From the NCBI GenBank assembly GCA_963682025.1, contig OY821519.1, forward strand, positions 9,271,668 through 9,335,667: a DNA stretch of 64,000 nucleotides, written 5' to 3'. Shown here one piece after another: positions 46,755 through 57,539 of this stretch. The notes under the pieces were generated by a model that was not told where the DNA came from, searched no databases, and saw only the letters and a list, made by a program, of their open reading frames with translations. The position numbers were made by a program, and so were the translations under genes. How positions within the stretch are numbered: position 1 is the first letter of the stretch; every line of letters starts with the position of its first letter. The stretch is from Cordilura impudica (lineage: Eukaryota > Arthropoda > Insecta > Diptera > Scathophagidae).

Positions 46755-47131
46755 TCTATAATATTAATAGGCTAGGCGATTTCTTGTGACTGATGTTTTG
46801 TTCTACCATTTTATCCCGATTTTGACGAAACGTACATTATTTGAAAGGTATTTCTTTTTGCCCGATTTGCAGATTTACAGATTTTTAATTTTTTTCCTCT
46901 ATCTTGAGTAAATTGCATTTAAAGTTGCTACTTAGACATACATAAAATTAAACAATGCCATGTGTGTGTTTATTCGATTTGTGAATGTGTTTGTAATAAA
47001 AATGAGTTTGTTTTTTGTGTTTATTTGTTAATTGACTATAATTGATTACCATACTTTTAGGACCTTTATTTAATGAAAAAATAAAATTTCCTAGAATTTG
47101 AGTTCGAATTTCGAGGGCTGGAATCTGCTAG
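46755..47131 (+). mobile_element. Non-autonomous Helitron copy 6
   Basis: It is preceded by A, starts TCTATAATATTAATAGGC, and ends with hairpin TTCGAATTTCGAG, GGCTGGAATCTG and CTAG before T. At 377 bp it is one of the best preserved copies. Confidence 0.8.
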
Positions 47132-49570
47132 TTTGATATAAATATCTTTAAGTAGGAAAAAAAACGGTTTTTTTTTTTGAGATATTGTGTTTAACTTAAA
47201 CTATTTTATGTTAATAATTTTTTCATTTTTAAATAAATAAAACATATAAATTTTGAAATTAATAAAAGAATTTTTTGTTTTTTTTTTGGTATGACCATTG
47301 AAGTCGTCAAAAATAGGTTTTGTTAAAAGTTTCCATTGTATTGTCACTCACTGTAGCTTTTTTCTTTTGTACAATGGCTGTTATTGCACAATACAATTTA
47401 AGTGAAGCACGAATTTTGTAATATTTACAGTAAAAGACACATACACACACACACCGTAAGCTTTGATAACTTGAATATATCTTATCTTATCTTATAATCG
47501 AAAATTCAAAAAGTATTTTATAATTCGAATAATGTAAGAATTTGCGATGTTTAATTAATGTTTAAAAAGCTATTCAAAAATAGTGTAAATTTTTGCCTTC
47601 TCCGAATTAAGTCTTAAGAATGTTGAACAAAACGAACCATAACCGCTAAAATAGTTTTTCGTCCTTCGATTTAAATCGATAACTTTTGTCATTGGCATTA
47701 TCTGTCAAAATGTCAGAGTTATACGAACTACCGTTAGGAATTTACAGCAAAAACTATTTCGTTTAAATGCACACTCTTAAATGTGTTTACATACTTAAGA
47801 TAAAGCAATGATAATTGGAAACAAACGTTCCCTTGTAAAACTTTGATTTTGCCACTTAAGCTTTTTTCGCGGTCATGCCTCAATAGTTGCATTCATTTCG
47901 TCCAAAGAGTTTTCATAAAAAAGTTGTTGTTTTTAATTTCGTTCATTTTGCCGTATGTATTATATTTACAAAGAACATTTCTTTAAAATTAAGTTTGGTC
48001 CCTCAAATCATAATTATGTTACAAGGTGTTACATTCAATCCTTTTTTTTCAAGAATTACCACACAAAATATTTTGTGTTTATATATCCAGAATTTAAGGA
48101 CACAAATTACAAAACTCCACAAAAGCAAAACAAAAAAAAAAAAAACAAAAAGAAAGAAACAATTTAGTGATAATAAACTTAAGTCAAGCGTAAGTGACAC
48201 CACCCACTTGGTGGTGTAGAATAGTAAGAGTACAAGAAAATATCCTGCCACAACCACCAACACAAGCACAGCACTAACACCCATCATCACATTCAAAACT
48301 CAAAAGCAAAAAATTAAAAACTTTTCAGTGAAAGCAAAAGTTGTGGCGGTCTTTAAGATTATTTGCTATTTTCTTGTTTTAGTTTTGTTGCGAGATTTCT
48401 GGTAAAAATGAATTTGTTGCAATAATTTTTCACGCGACTACTAAAGGAACCACAGACAGAGTCCAACTGTAGCTAAAGCTTTGTGAAATAGAGTAACACA
48501 GCCCAAAATACCAACAGCAAAAAACTTCCTTCCAAAAGAGTTGATGGCATAAAATGAGCATGTTTTTGAATATTGTAAGCAAGAGTAGGACCAGTTTAGA
48601 ATAAAAGAACGAACAAAAAAAATACATCACTTACATATAATTTTCCCTAATAGAATTATTTTTGAAAGCATTTTTCACACTTTTTGCATAATTTAGATTC
48701 TTTTTAAAATACAAATGTTGCAAATGTGGCTCTGGTTGAGAATCTTGAGAAATTGTAAACAATATAATCTAAGTGACCATTTTAAGGAACAGTTTTGTAC
48801 GACACCGATAATCTTAGAGAGAGGGTGTTATTTTTATTTATATATTTCTTTTTTTTCTGCTGGTTCTTGTTTTTCATTTTGTGGTTTTGAAATTTTGTTC
48901 TCTTTCTAGCACTCAAAGGTAAACAGACACAGTAATTAAAAATGTCACTATGCTAAGCTGGAAGTACAATGTACAATGGCAAAAAAAAAGAAAAAACAAT
49001 AACAACATAAAATACCGGACAATTGTGTTTAAATGTAATAAATAGGCGTAACATTGGAATAGACTGTCTTGCTGTGCTTCTTCTTCGTTTACGTTTTTGT
49101 GTTGCTCCCTCATTAATATACATTCATACATAGAAAAGTCAGCCGAGCAGCTCTTTGGAGAAAACTATGGTTGTTAAAACACCAACAATTTCCGCATTAC
49201 TCTACATAACCATACATATGTATATCCATACATTCAAGCTAAGTAACTAACCAACAAATCACCTCACCAGAACTCTTTAAATCAAATCAAAACAAATCTA
49301 CTCTTTTCACGACAAAATTACTCTCTCATTCTCTGTACTTACTTTCCAGTCGACTAAAAAAAATCCAATATGAATTTTGATGTTATTTCTTTCTAACTTA
49401 GCATTGCGATGGCCGCCACTATCTCTTGCTATCCTAAGCCGTTATTTGTACACCTCAGTTCATTCAGAACTCTCGCATTCTCTATCTCTCTCTTTCTTTT
49501 ATATTGTTAGCTATTTAAGTTTCAACTTATTGCTGCCTCTCTCTGGCAAGCTCTCTTGGAATATATTTTA
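47132..49570. other. vvl upstream region, no gene recognised
   Basis: Intergenic sequence between the last repeat and the candidate vvl promoter. It shows fewer repeats than sequence further left, with CA-rich tracts (CACACACACA near 47440) and CAAAACAAAAA runs. Regulatory elements of vvl could lie here but none can be identified by eye. Confidence 0.35.
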
Positions 49571-49642
49571 TATAAAATAAATGCTTGTTCTTCATGTTTG
49601 TTCGTTAGTCAGTTCAAATGCGTGTGTATAGTAGTCAGTCGT
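49571..49642 (+). promoter_or_regulatory. Candidate vvl core promoter
   Basis: TATAAAATAA at 49571, an arthropod initiator match TCAGTT at 49609-49614 and a DPE-consensus AGTCGT at 49637-49642 lie in order. Spacing is imperfect: the TATA box is about 40 bp from the initiator A and the DPE is one base closer than the usual +28. A start here would give a leader of about 1 kb. Such short motifs occur by chance, so this is only a suggestion. Confidence 0.2.
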
Positions 49643-50534
49643 CTTATTGTTGTTTGTTTGTTTGTTTTTTTTTGTTTCTATGTGGCTTGTGTGCCTTGTG
49701 TGTGGATATCTGTAGTAGTTTCTTGCCTTCTGCTTGCTCTCTGTACCTTCGTTTGACGATGCATGACGTTAGTTCACTTCGATAGCTCCACGAGTTTGCA
49801 CGTGAATTTATTAAACACTCCGCATTAAAATTAGAAAAATATTCTTTTTAGTTACAAAAAAAAAAAACCCCCCAAAAGAAAAAAAATGAAAATTTATTTT
49901 GAATGAAATTCCAAAAAAATAATAGATTTATACAAACACTTCTTTCGAACAACTTCAGCATTAAACATCTCGTTAACGTTAATTCTAACTGAAACTGGAG
50001 TAACGGCGCGTTTGTTAAAAACAAAATCGTGAATGTGAAATGAAAGCATAAAAAATAAATTATTAATAAATAATTTAATTGTTTACTACAAATGTTAAAA
50101 TACAGCAGCAAATTGTTAAAACAATCAATTGAAAAAACAAATAAACAACAACAAATAAGGAAAATAATTTAATTGATATTGAAAAAATGATAAATATTGA
50201 AAAAGTAAAAAATATATAAAAAAAAATATTTTATAAAAGTGCTTAACATTAAATATTTAAAAAGCTGTGAAAAATTTTTATTATAAAATAAAGAAAAAAA
50301 AAGCCGTCGGTTTTGTGACCCATCATACAACCAACACCTGACAATTTTTTTTTTACAACTTGTTGCTATTTGGTGAAAATTTTTAATTGTTGGAAATTTA
50401 TTCATCATTGCGTTTATTGTTGTTGAGCTTTGCTTTTTTTCGAAAAAGCCGCTCAACCTTTTACTGGACATAATTCTCGTTTGCTTTCGTTACGACGCAA
50501 GACTTCAAGACGGTTGCCTCACGGTTTGAGTGGA

Positions 50535-50594
50535 ATGAGCATAGGGACCCTGGTCTTTCTTTTGACCGATCGGTTTTCAAAGTCGTTAAACTGA
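50535..50594 (+). other. uORF in the vvl leader
   Basis: The ATG at 50535 opens a 19-codon frame ([19 protein letters not shown]) that stops at TGA 50592-50594, 62 bp before the vvl start and in a different frame. It is the last upstream ATG that could affect initiation if the leader begins upstream of it. Whether it is translated is unknown. Confidence 0.35.
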
Positions 50595-50656
50595 GCCCCA
50601 ATTTGGAGCCCTACCCCGCCAGCGTGGAGGGCCTGAACAGCCCTAGAGCGGTGGGG

Positions 50657-51943
50657 ATGGCCGCCACCTCATACATGACACCGTCCAGCGGTGATCTGGA
50701 CATGGCTTTAGGCGGTGGTTATCACACCTCATCGCCGCGGTCGGCCGCAGATGCTGGTGAAATGAAATATATGCAACACCACCATCATCATCATGCCGCA
50801 GCAGCGGCCGCAGCCGCTCATCATCAATTACCCTCATCGCCTAGTCCCAGTACTATAGGTGCAGGCGGTGGAGGTTCCGGTTCTGGTGTATCAGCCAGTT
50901 TAAGTTCAGTTACACCCACCGGTGGTTTAGGCTCAAATCCCTGGACTTCATTACCTCCCACAGATCCCTGGGCTTTGCAGTCACATCATTCTCACCATCA
51001 TGCTGCCGATGCTGTCAAACAGGAAATGTCACATCTTTCACAACAACACAGAGTACAACAGGGTATGGTCTCTCCACATGCCTGGCATGCTCCAGTTCAT
51101 GCTGCTGCTCACTATGCTCCCACGGGAGGATCACCGTTGCAATATCATCATGCCATGAATGGCATGCTACATCCCGGCCATCCTGCCCATCATCAAGGTG
51201 TGGCGCCTTTACATCATGCCTTAAGAGGGGAATCGCCTTCTCTACCCATACACCCCCATCACATGCATGGCGATCGTGACGTCAGTGGTGGTGAAGAGGA
51301 TACACCCACATCCGACGACTTGGAGGCATTTGCCAAACAATTCAAACAACGCCGAATAAAATTGGGTTTCACACAAGCCGATGTGGGTCTGGCGTTAGGA
51401 ACGCTCTATGGCAACGTTTTCTCCCAAACTACCATCTGCCGATTTGAGGCTTTACAATTGAGCTTTAAGAATATGTGCAAACTGAAGCCTTTGCTACAAA
51501 AATGGCTCGAAGAAGCCGATTCTACGACAGGCTCCCCGACCAGCATCGATAAGATTGCGGCCCAGGGTAGAAAACGTAAGAAGCGCACTAGCATAGAGGT
51601 CAGTGTTAAGGGAGCGCTCGAACAACATTTCCACAAACAGCCAAAGCCTTCTGCTCAAGAAATCACTGCTCTAGCCGATAGTTTACAGCTCGAAAAGGAA
51701 GTGGTGCGAGTGTGGTTCTGCAATCGCCGACAAAAAGAAAAACGAATGACGCCGCCCAACACAATGGGCGGTGATATGATGGATGGTATGCCGCCCGGTC
51801 ATATGCATGGACATGGTGGCTATCATCCGCATCATGATATGCATGGCAGTCCCATGGGTACACATTCACATAGCCACAGTCCGCCCATGCTAAGTCCACA
51901 AAATATGCAATCGGCGGCGGCTCATCAGTTGACGGCCCACTAG
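50657..51943 (+). CDS. vvl: Ventral veins lacking, class III POU-homeodomain transcription factor
   Basis: A sequence-specific nuclear transcription factor; in Drosophila it acts in tracheal, wing-vein, glial and neural development. The 428-residue product starts [20 protein letters not shown], as fly Vvl does, which fixes the ATG at 50657 (G at -3 and +4). His and Ala runs lie at about 37-50, and Gly/Ser- and His-rich low-complexity regions extend to 212. The POU-specific domain is at about 214-288 ([20 protein letters not shown] ... [13 protein letters not shown]), the linker at 289-305, and the homeodomain at 306-365 with recognition helix [12 protein letters not shown] (Cys355 and Asn356 typical of POU). 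The C-terminus is Met/His/Pro-rich and ends AAHQLTAH. It is uninterrupted by introns, as in Drosophila. The stop is TAG followed by CAATCA, and the same frame stays open for 273 more codons (see 51944-52765). No lesion was seen. Orthology is near certain. Confidence 0.97.
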   Translation: MAATSYMTPSSGDLDMALGGGYHTSSPRSAADAGEMKYMQHHHHHHAAAAAAAAHHQLPSSPSPSTIGAGGGGSGSGVSASLSSVTPTGGLGSNPWTSLPPTDPWALQSHHSHHHAADAVKQEMSHLSQQHRVQQGMVSPHAWHAPVHAAAHYAPTGGSPLQYHHAMNGMLHPGHPAHHQGVAPLHHALRGESPSLPIHPHHMHGDRDVSGGEEDTPTSDDLEAFAKQFKQRRIKLGFTQADVGLALGTLYGNVFSQTTICRFEALQLSFKNMCKLKPLLQKWLEEADSTTGSPTSIDKIAAQGRKRKKRTSIEVSVKGALEQHFHKQPKPSAQEITALADSLQLEKEVVRVWFCNRRQKEKRMTPPNTMGGDMMDGMPPGHMHGHGGYHPHHDMHGSPMGTHSHSHSPPMLSPQNMQSAAAHQLTAH

Positions 51944-51949
51944 CAATCA
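51941..51949 (+). promoter_or_regulatory. Putative readthrough stop signal UAG-CAA-UCA
   Basis: The vvl stop codon and next two codons match the UAG-CAR-YYA context that drives termination suppression in tobamoviruses. Stop-codon readthrough is also known from many Drosophila genes. The match is exact by sequence; function is inferred. Confidence 0.6.
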
Positions 51950-52765
51950 GAAATCCAGGAGTCGAATTCAGCTGCAGCTGCGTCAACTCCTGCCTCCCTA
52001 CTTCAACAGCAACAACAACAACAGCAACAACAACAACAGCAACAACATAGCCAGCATCAACAACAGCATCAACAACAGCATGGACCCAATACACCCTCGT
52101 CATCGGCTGGTTCCTCGGCGACCATGACTACAAATGTGATGTCGCCACAAAGTCCACTGGGATCGGCAAATAATAACAATAACAACAACAACAATAACAT
52201 CAACAATAACAACAACAACAACAATAATAACGATAACGAGCATTTAACACAGGTTAAACAACAACAGCAACAACAAGCCTCTTCCATAGCAGCCGCTGCA
52301 GCAGCTGCCATGTACATAGATCCCATGCGCTATCACAATGCCGCCGCTCACCATCACCACCATCAACATCCTCATCTAAATCCCGCCCATCATCCACATC
52401 TCTTTCACACTAGCGATCAGGCCTTGCAACATTCCTCCGCACATCACCAGCATCTGCAACAACCGCAAGCCTCGCCGGGTGGCAACAGTAGCAGCGGTGT
52501 TTTGCAAGCTTCCTCCTCGGCAGCCTCACCATCATCGGTTTCCTCGGCGCTGGGCGTTAGTGGAGCAGCCGGTATGCATCATTTAAACCTGAATCCTCAC
52601 TCTCTGCACCATCACCAGCACCAGCAGCAGCATCATCATCATCACCAGCAGCAGCAACAACAATTGCATGCCCGTCGTCTCTTCGAATGGAGTCTGCAAT
52701 TTGGAGCGGCCGCTGGGCCCGGAGCAGTACGGCATTTTAATAGCTTTGGCGGTTCGGGCGAATAG
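51944..52765 (+). CDS. vvl: Predicted readthrough extension of Vvl (273 codons)
   Basis: In the same frame as vvl, directly after its TAG, 273 codons run to a second TAG at 52763-52765. With the residue placed at the first stop the isoform would be about 702 residues. The extension opens QSEIQESNSAAAASTPASLL, then a Gln/His tract, TPSSSAGSS, an Asn tract broken by single Ile and Asp, HLTQVK, a Gln run, an Ala run, MYIDPMRYHN, His-rich stretches, Ser/Ala-rich SSGVLQASSS, and ends RRLFEWSLQF ... HFNSFGGSGE. Homopolymers use mixed synonymous codons (CAT/CAC; GCA/GCC/GCT) and base composition is balanced, unlike the AT-rich DNA after 52871, both signs of coding. An ATG at 52124 is in frame but has no independent promoter evidence, so a separate gene is less likely. 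A misassembled or polymorphic stop is a further alternative. Confidence 0.65.
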   Translation, partial: QSEIQESNSAAAASTPASLLQQQQQQQQQQQQQQHSQHQQQHQQQHGPNTPSSSAGSSATMTTNVMSPQSPLGSANNNNNNNNNNINNNNNNNNNNDNEHLTQVKQQQQQQASSIAAAAAAAMYIDPMRYHNAAAHHHHHQHPHLNPAHHPHLFHTSDQALQHSSAHHQHLQQPQASPGGNSSSGVLQASSSAASPSSVSSALGVSGAAGMHHLNLNPHSLHHHQHQQQHHHHHQQQQQQLHARRLFEWSLQFGAAAGPGAVRHFNSFGGSGE

Positions 52766-55010
52766 CATACAACAGCTGCTGCTGCGGCAGCAGCCTCAGC
52801 CGCATGGTTTGGTTATGAATCGTCTTAAAAGTTCAGAAGAGATCACCATGAAAAACGACTTTCTCGATTAGCTGGATTTAATTAAAGTCGTCGAACCCGT
52901 TAAGAAAAGAAAATATGTTTGACCATTTTTTTTTTTTTTTGAGAGAGAAAAGTGATTAGAAAGAATAACAAAAAAAAAACAAGGGAAATCTGAGAATTTT
53001 ATTTTCAAAAGAGAAACTATAGAATTTCGTCCCATAAAATTCAACGAGAAATTAAGTAATAGCGAGGTATGCAAAGCGTAAAACTAATTACACAAATCAA
53101 GGACTTGTAAGTTGTTTTTTTCTTAGTGGCTGAAATCGAGGAAATTTAAAATTTTTGAAGAAAATTTTTTAATATTTTTTCCATTACAAAAATTATATTC
53201 CATATAAAGAAACTATACTTTTGTTCTGAACAAAAAACTGCAAAAGTTTTCTAGTGATTTGATTTGGAAATATCAAACATTTTTCTTTGAGTGTAATAAT
53301 GATTAACGGTAAATAACAGAGTTGTTTTAGGAGGAATTTGCTACTCAAAAGCTAAACCAGTGCATTAGTCTGTGTTAATTTAACAACTTTAAAATATTTA
53401 ATTTTTTTTTTTTAAATAAATAAAGAAATTTTAATTTTTTTTAATTAAAACAAACTAAAAAAAAGTTTTTAAAAAACTTTATAAATAACTTGAACAAAAA
53501 TAATGAAAAACAAAAAGAAAAATAAACAAAAAGGCAATTCAAATCAAACGAGTTACAAAGTGATGTTTTATAAACAATATTTTATTTTATAATTTTATTT
53601 TTTTGGTTTAAAATATTAATTAAAAACTACTTGTTAAGAAAAAAATAAGAAAGAAAGAAAAACAAAAAAAAAAACAAAAAAAAAACAAACCTAATGAAAA
53701 TATTAAATAAAATTAATAAAAGCAAAATGGCTAAAGAAAATCCAAAACAAAAGAAATCTTAAAAAGAAGTGTTAAAAAGTGGAAATAAAATGATTTGAAA
53801 AAAAAAAATGGAAAATAATAAAACGACCAAAAATTATTCAAGCCGTTTAAACAAGGTAATTTTTTTTAAGGTTTTTGCAAAAAAAAACTTTTCTAGAAAC
53901 CAACACTTTTTAACACTATTTTTGAGAGACGACAAACAAAAATTTTTTTTTAAATTTTGTTTTTATTAATTTTATTTATCCAAACAAAACGTAATGTAAA
54001 TCTTTAAATCTCCCTTCCCCCCCCCCACAAGCTCTTATGTAAATAGTTAAGTCATTAGTTTGTAGGAATTTTTATCTTAATACGTTTTTAAATAAAAACA
54101 CACAACAATCTTTTTAAAATATATAAATAAATATATTTAAACACAAAATAATTATATGAAAAAAAAGAAAACCGAGATTCTGCTATAAGAATTTCTTGGA
54201 TATTTTAGTCAAACAAATAAAAGTTGTAGGCTATATAAAAAAAAATATTAATTGAAAAAAAAAAAATAAAAAATATTACAACTTTACATGCCACAACAAT
54301 TTATATGCCCTTCTTAAGCTAAAAAAAGAAAAAAAAAAACAAAATCTTAAAAAAAATTAGTTAAAATTTATTGAAATTTTTTTAGAGCCGTAAGTTGTAT
54401 AAAAAAAAAAACCAAGTAAAACTTAATTTAATTTTGTATAAACAAAAATCATTGTTTTTTAAACCTTAATTTTTTTCAAACCCCTTTTTTCAGTGTAATA
54501 TTTTTTACTATATCTAAATTTTTTTCTTGTATGAAATTTTAAAATATTTTTATTTTTTATTTTTATTTTGCTAAAACGAAAAAAAAAAACAAATTCCTAA
54601 AACAAAATTTAAATATATTGTGAAAATTTTTAAGTGTTAAACATTTGTAAGAAATATTAAAAAATAAAATCCAATTATAAAAATAATATAAAAAAAAAAT
54701 CGTAATAATTTATAATAGCGGCTAAAACACAAAAACAAAATTATTGTTTATATTAAAAAAAAAAGAAAAACAAAAAATTGATTGCAAAACATTCCTTCAA
54801 TAAAATTGTATAAAATTAATGAAAATAAAATAAAACAAACTTTAAAATAAATAATTCAATGGTAGAAAAGGATTCAAAACAAGTCAACGGTTCTTACCAC
54901 CACCATTCTATACAAAATATAAAATAGAAAAAAGAATGAAAAAATAAATATTATAAAAAAAATTCAAAAAAAAAAAAAAAAAATACTTCTGTTTTTATTG
55001 ACTTGCAAAT
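52766..55010 (+). other. vvl 3' UTR, very AT-rich, many AATAAA
   Basis: Sequence turns sharply AT-rich after 52871. AATAAA signals occur repeatedly (for example near 53416, 54090, 54800 and 54945), consistent with a long 3' UTR, but which is used cannot be told. The first ~100 bases (52766-52871) still look coding in one other frame, ending SSEEITMKNDFLD. Confidence 0.5.
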
Positions 55011-56694
55011 TATATGTAAATAGCCCTTCTTCTATTTGCCGGCGGTTTAACAGAGCAGGTTTATAAATGAGAGGTTTATAAATCAGAAATAACTTTAGAA
55101 GAATTAATATTTCCTTAGAGTTAAAAATTTTCTATAATTATTTTTCTATATATTTCTATGCTACAAGCTCTATGTTCAACATTTTTTTTCTGTGGAAAAT
55201 TATTAACTTTTCAAGAATATTTGTAAAATAGAAATTTGTTATGTCTGTGGAATTTAAAGCATTTCTAGGGGTCTCTTCATTTGAATAGACATATAATGAG
55301 CTTGTGTTTTATATATAATTTCATTTCGAATTTTCTTTAAAGATATTTTAAAAATATAAAAATAGTTTAAGTAGTTGGTATAAATGTCTTTATAATAAGA
55401 TATCAGCCAAAAAAATCGGTTTACCTCTTTAGTTCAAATATATCAGATTTTAGTAGAAATAGGTAGGAGTATTAAATTCGGCTCTTCCGAATATTCCCTA
55501 AAAAAAAAAGAATCCAAAACTCGTCAGCAATATTATCTTTAAGCCGTGCTGACATTGCTTTTAAATTTGTCCAGTAGTTTCAGAGATATTGTAGAAGTTT
55601 TGAAAAAAAAAGAATAATTGGAAAACAAATTTTTTTTACTCTTTGAAAATTCATAAAAAATAAAAGTCCGAAAAAATCACGGTATTGTCTTAAAAGCATT
55701 TAGGTAATTATATTTCGAATGAAATGAGCTTTATTTCATTGTAATCGGTATACAACTTTTGATTCTGTTCACAATTTACTGAGAAAACTCAATTGATAAA
55801 AATCGCGATTTCCATACAAAAATAATATTTTTTAATATGTGTGGGTTTGCTGCTGTTCTATTTATATTACAAGTGTGTTTTTAGGCCACTGATTTCAGAT
55901 ATTATTTTCTTTCAGCTATACTTTTCAATTTATCAAAAAAAAAAAAAAAAAAAAAAAAAGGATTTTAAAGAAAAAAAAAAAAAAAAAAAAAATCATCACA
56001 AATCTGTGGTTTTCTAGAATAACCGCGTATGTTATAAAATCAAAATGTTGAGGGGAGCCAAAAAACGTTATATTTTAAATTATGGGCTCGATATAAAGTT
56101 TTTAGAGCTTTCTATTTAACAGTCCTGTAGATCTGGGCAATAAATATTTTATATAAAATTTCGAGTCAAAAATCTTCAGAGGAATAGGTCCTAGAGAAGG
56201 ACGAAAAAATAATATGTAAATAACACTTAAAGTGTGTGCAGATAAAACAACTTATGTCGATAAACGTCGTTTTCTTTGCAAAATAAAACTACCAATGCAA
56301 CCATCGATGTAAACATAAGTGGTTGTTGCTTGAAAAATGGATTTTTTTGTTCGTCAACAAAAAGTTAACGGGACTTAGGATGAGAATATAACAATATATT
56401 AAGAATAATAGTGACAAAAAATAACAGAAATAAACACACGTTTTTATAAGTGGTTATAAGCTGAAAACTAATCCAAAATTATTTTTAATTTTTTTTCCTT
56501 AATAACAACGTATGTCGCTATGTGTCGTTTTCTCAGAAAATAATTTGTCAGCGATCAAACGTAGGTTGACATAAGTCGTTAGTGCTGCAAATTAATTTAA
56601 TAAACATACGTCGTTACTTAAAGAAAAAACTCAGAAATGGTCAATATTTAAAAAAAAAATTTAACACATGTAAAGAGCGTTAAAAATTAATATA
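55011..56694. other. Downstream non-coding sequence
   Basis: No gene recognised. Two A tracts of about 20 bases lie at 55938-55990. At 56245-56620 the phrase ACKTATGTCG.TAWRYGTCGTTTTCT occurs twice about 260 bp apart, with related ATAAGTCGTT and ATACGTCGTT words between and after, a diverged tandem duplication. Confidence 0.4.
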
Positions 56695-57500
56695 CAGGGT
56701 GTTCCGAGAACTTTCCGAAAAAATTAAATGCGCGATAGCTTAGATCAATATGAATATTTTTTGTTCTAGCACCACTGTTCTAACCCCTACCGTCTTCGAG
56801 TTATTGAATCTCAAAGATAAAAGCATTTGTGAATGCATTTCTTAAATTTCAAAAACAACTTTAAATTTTTAAATAAATTTTCTTTGAATTAATTGTTTAA
56901 AAAAAAATTTTTCTTTCTTTTTTTACAAATGCTCAAATGCTCACCATGCATGGTGGTGCATTTTACATATCGTCGCCTAATTTCAGCGGTAGTAACATCC
57001 AGCGTTATTTCTTCCTGAATGGTTTGGAAGGCCTCGTTTATTTTGCGTTTAAGTTTATTGCATGAAATTATTTCTTCATTGTAAACGAACTCTTTTGCCC
57101 GACCCCAAACATAAAAATCTAACGGTGTTAGATCCGGAGACCTCGGTAGCCATTTGATTGGTCCATTGCGTCCAATCCAATTCGTACCAAAACTATTGTT
57201 TAAAAAGTTCTTGACTACAATGCTAGAGTGTACGGGACAACCGTCTTGTTAAAAGGTAATTCCGGCTAATGTTGCTAATGGCAAATTATCGAGACGCTCT
57301 CGATTCGTTTTGGAGGAAATCCATGTACAATGTTGCATTTAACCGATCTGGTAAGAAAAAGGGGCCTATAACGCAATTTCCGATGAGGCCTGCCCAAACA
57401 TTGAGACTAAAACGGTTTTGGTGCTTTGTTTGCCGTTTTTTGTGCGGATTTTCTTGCAGAAAATCACAGAAATATCATAATATAATTACAATTCATCGAA
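56695..57500 (-). pseudogene. Second-lineage DD41D transposase remnant
   Basis: The end near 56695 reads CAGGGTGTTCCGAGAACTTT after TA, like a mariner-type terminus. On the minus strand I read NVWAGLIGNCVIGPFFLPDR, LNATLYMDFLQNE, QDGCPVHSSIVVKNFLNNSF and PRSPDLTPLDFYVWG, with 41 residues between the last two Asp, and a C-terminus TAEIRRRYVKCTTMHGEHL. A stop precedes QDG and frameshifts occur; the N-terminal half and other end are missing, cut by the neighbouring Tc1-like remnant. Confidence 0.65.
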
Positions 57501-57539
57501 AAATTTCTTTTGTAAAATTTTCTTAAATTATCTTGCTGA

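Noticed and set aside
48003..48296. 97-residue hydrophobic minus-strand frame
   Set aside because: T-rich low complexity with no conserved start context or family signature.
49571..49642. Firm assignment of the vvl transcription start
   Set aside because: TATA, initiator and DPE-like motifs occur but with non-standard spacing, so it is listed only as a low-confidence candidate.
50603..50656. Longer vvl start at a TTG codon
   Set aside because: TTG is a poor eukaryotic start, and the ATG at 50657 gives the conserved fly N-terminus. The upstream frame is kept only as a finding, with CTG at 50591 as the better near-cognate candidate.
52069..52326. Leu/Cys-rich frame antisense to the Vvl extension
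   Set aside because: It is the shadow of the CAA/AAC repeats on the other strand.
52124..52765. Independent gene starting at the ATG at 52124
   Set aside because: It is in the same frame as vvl with no stop between 51944 and 52124, and no promoter or splice signal is evident; a readthrough extension explains it better.
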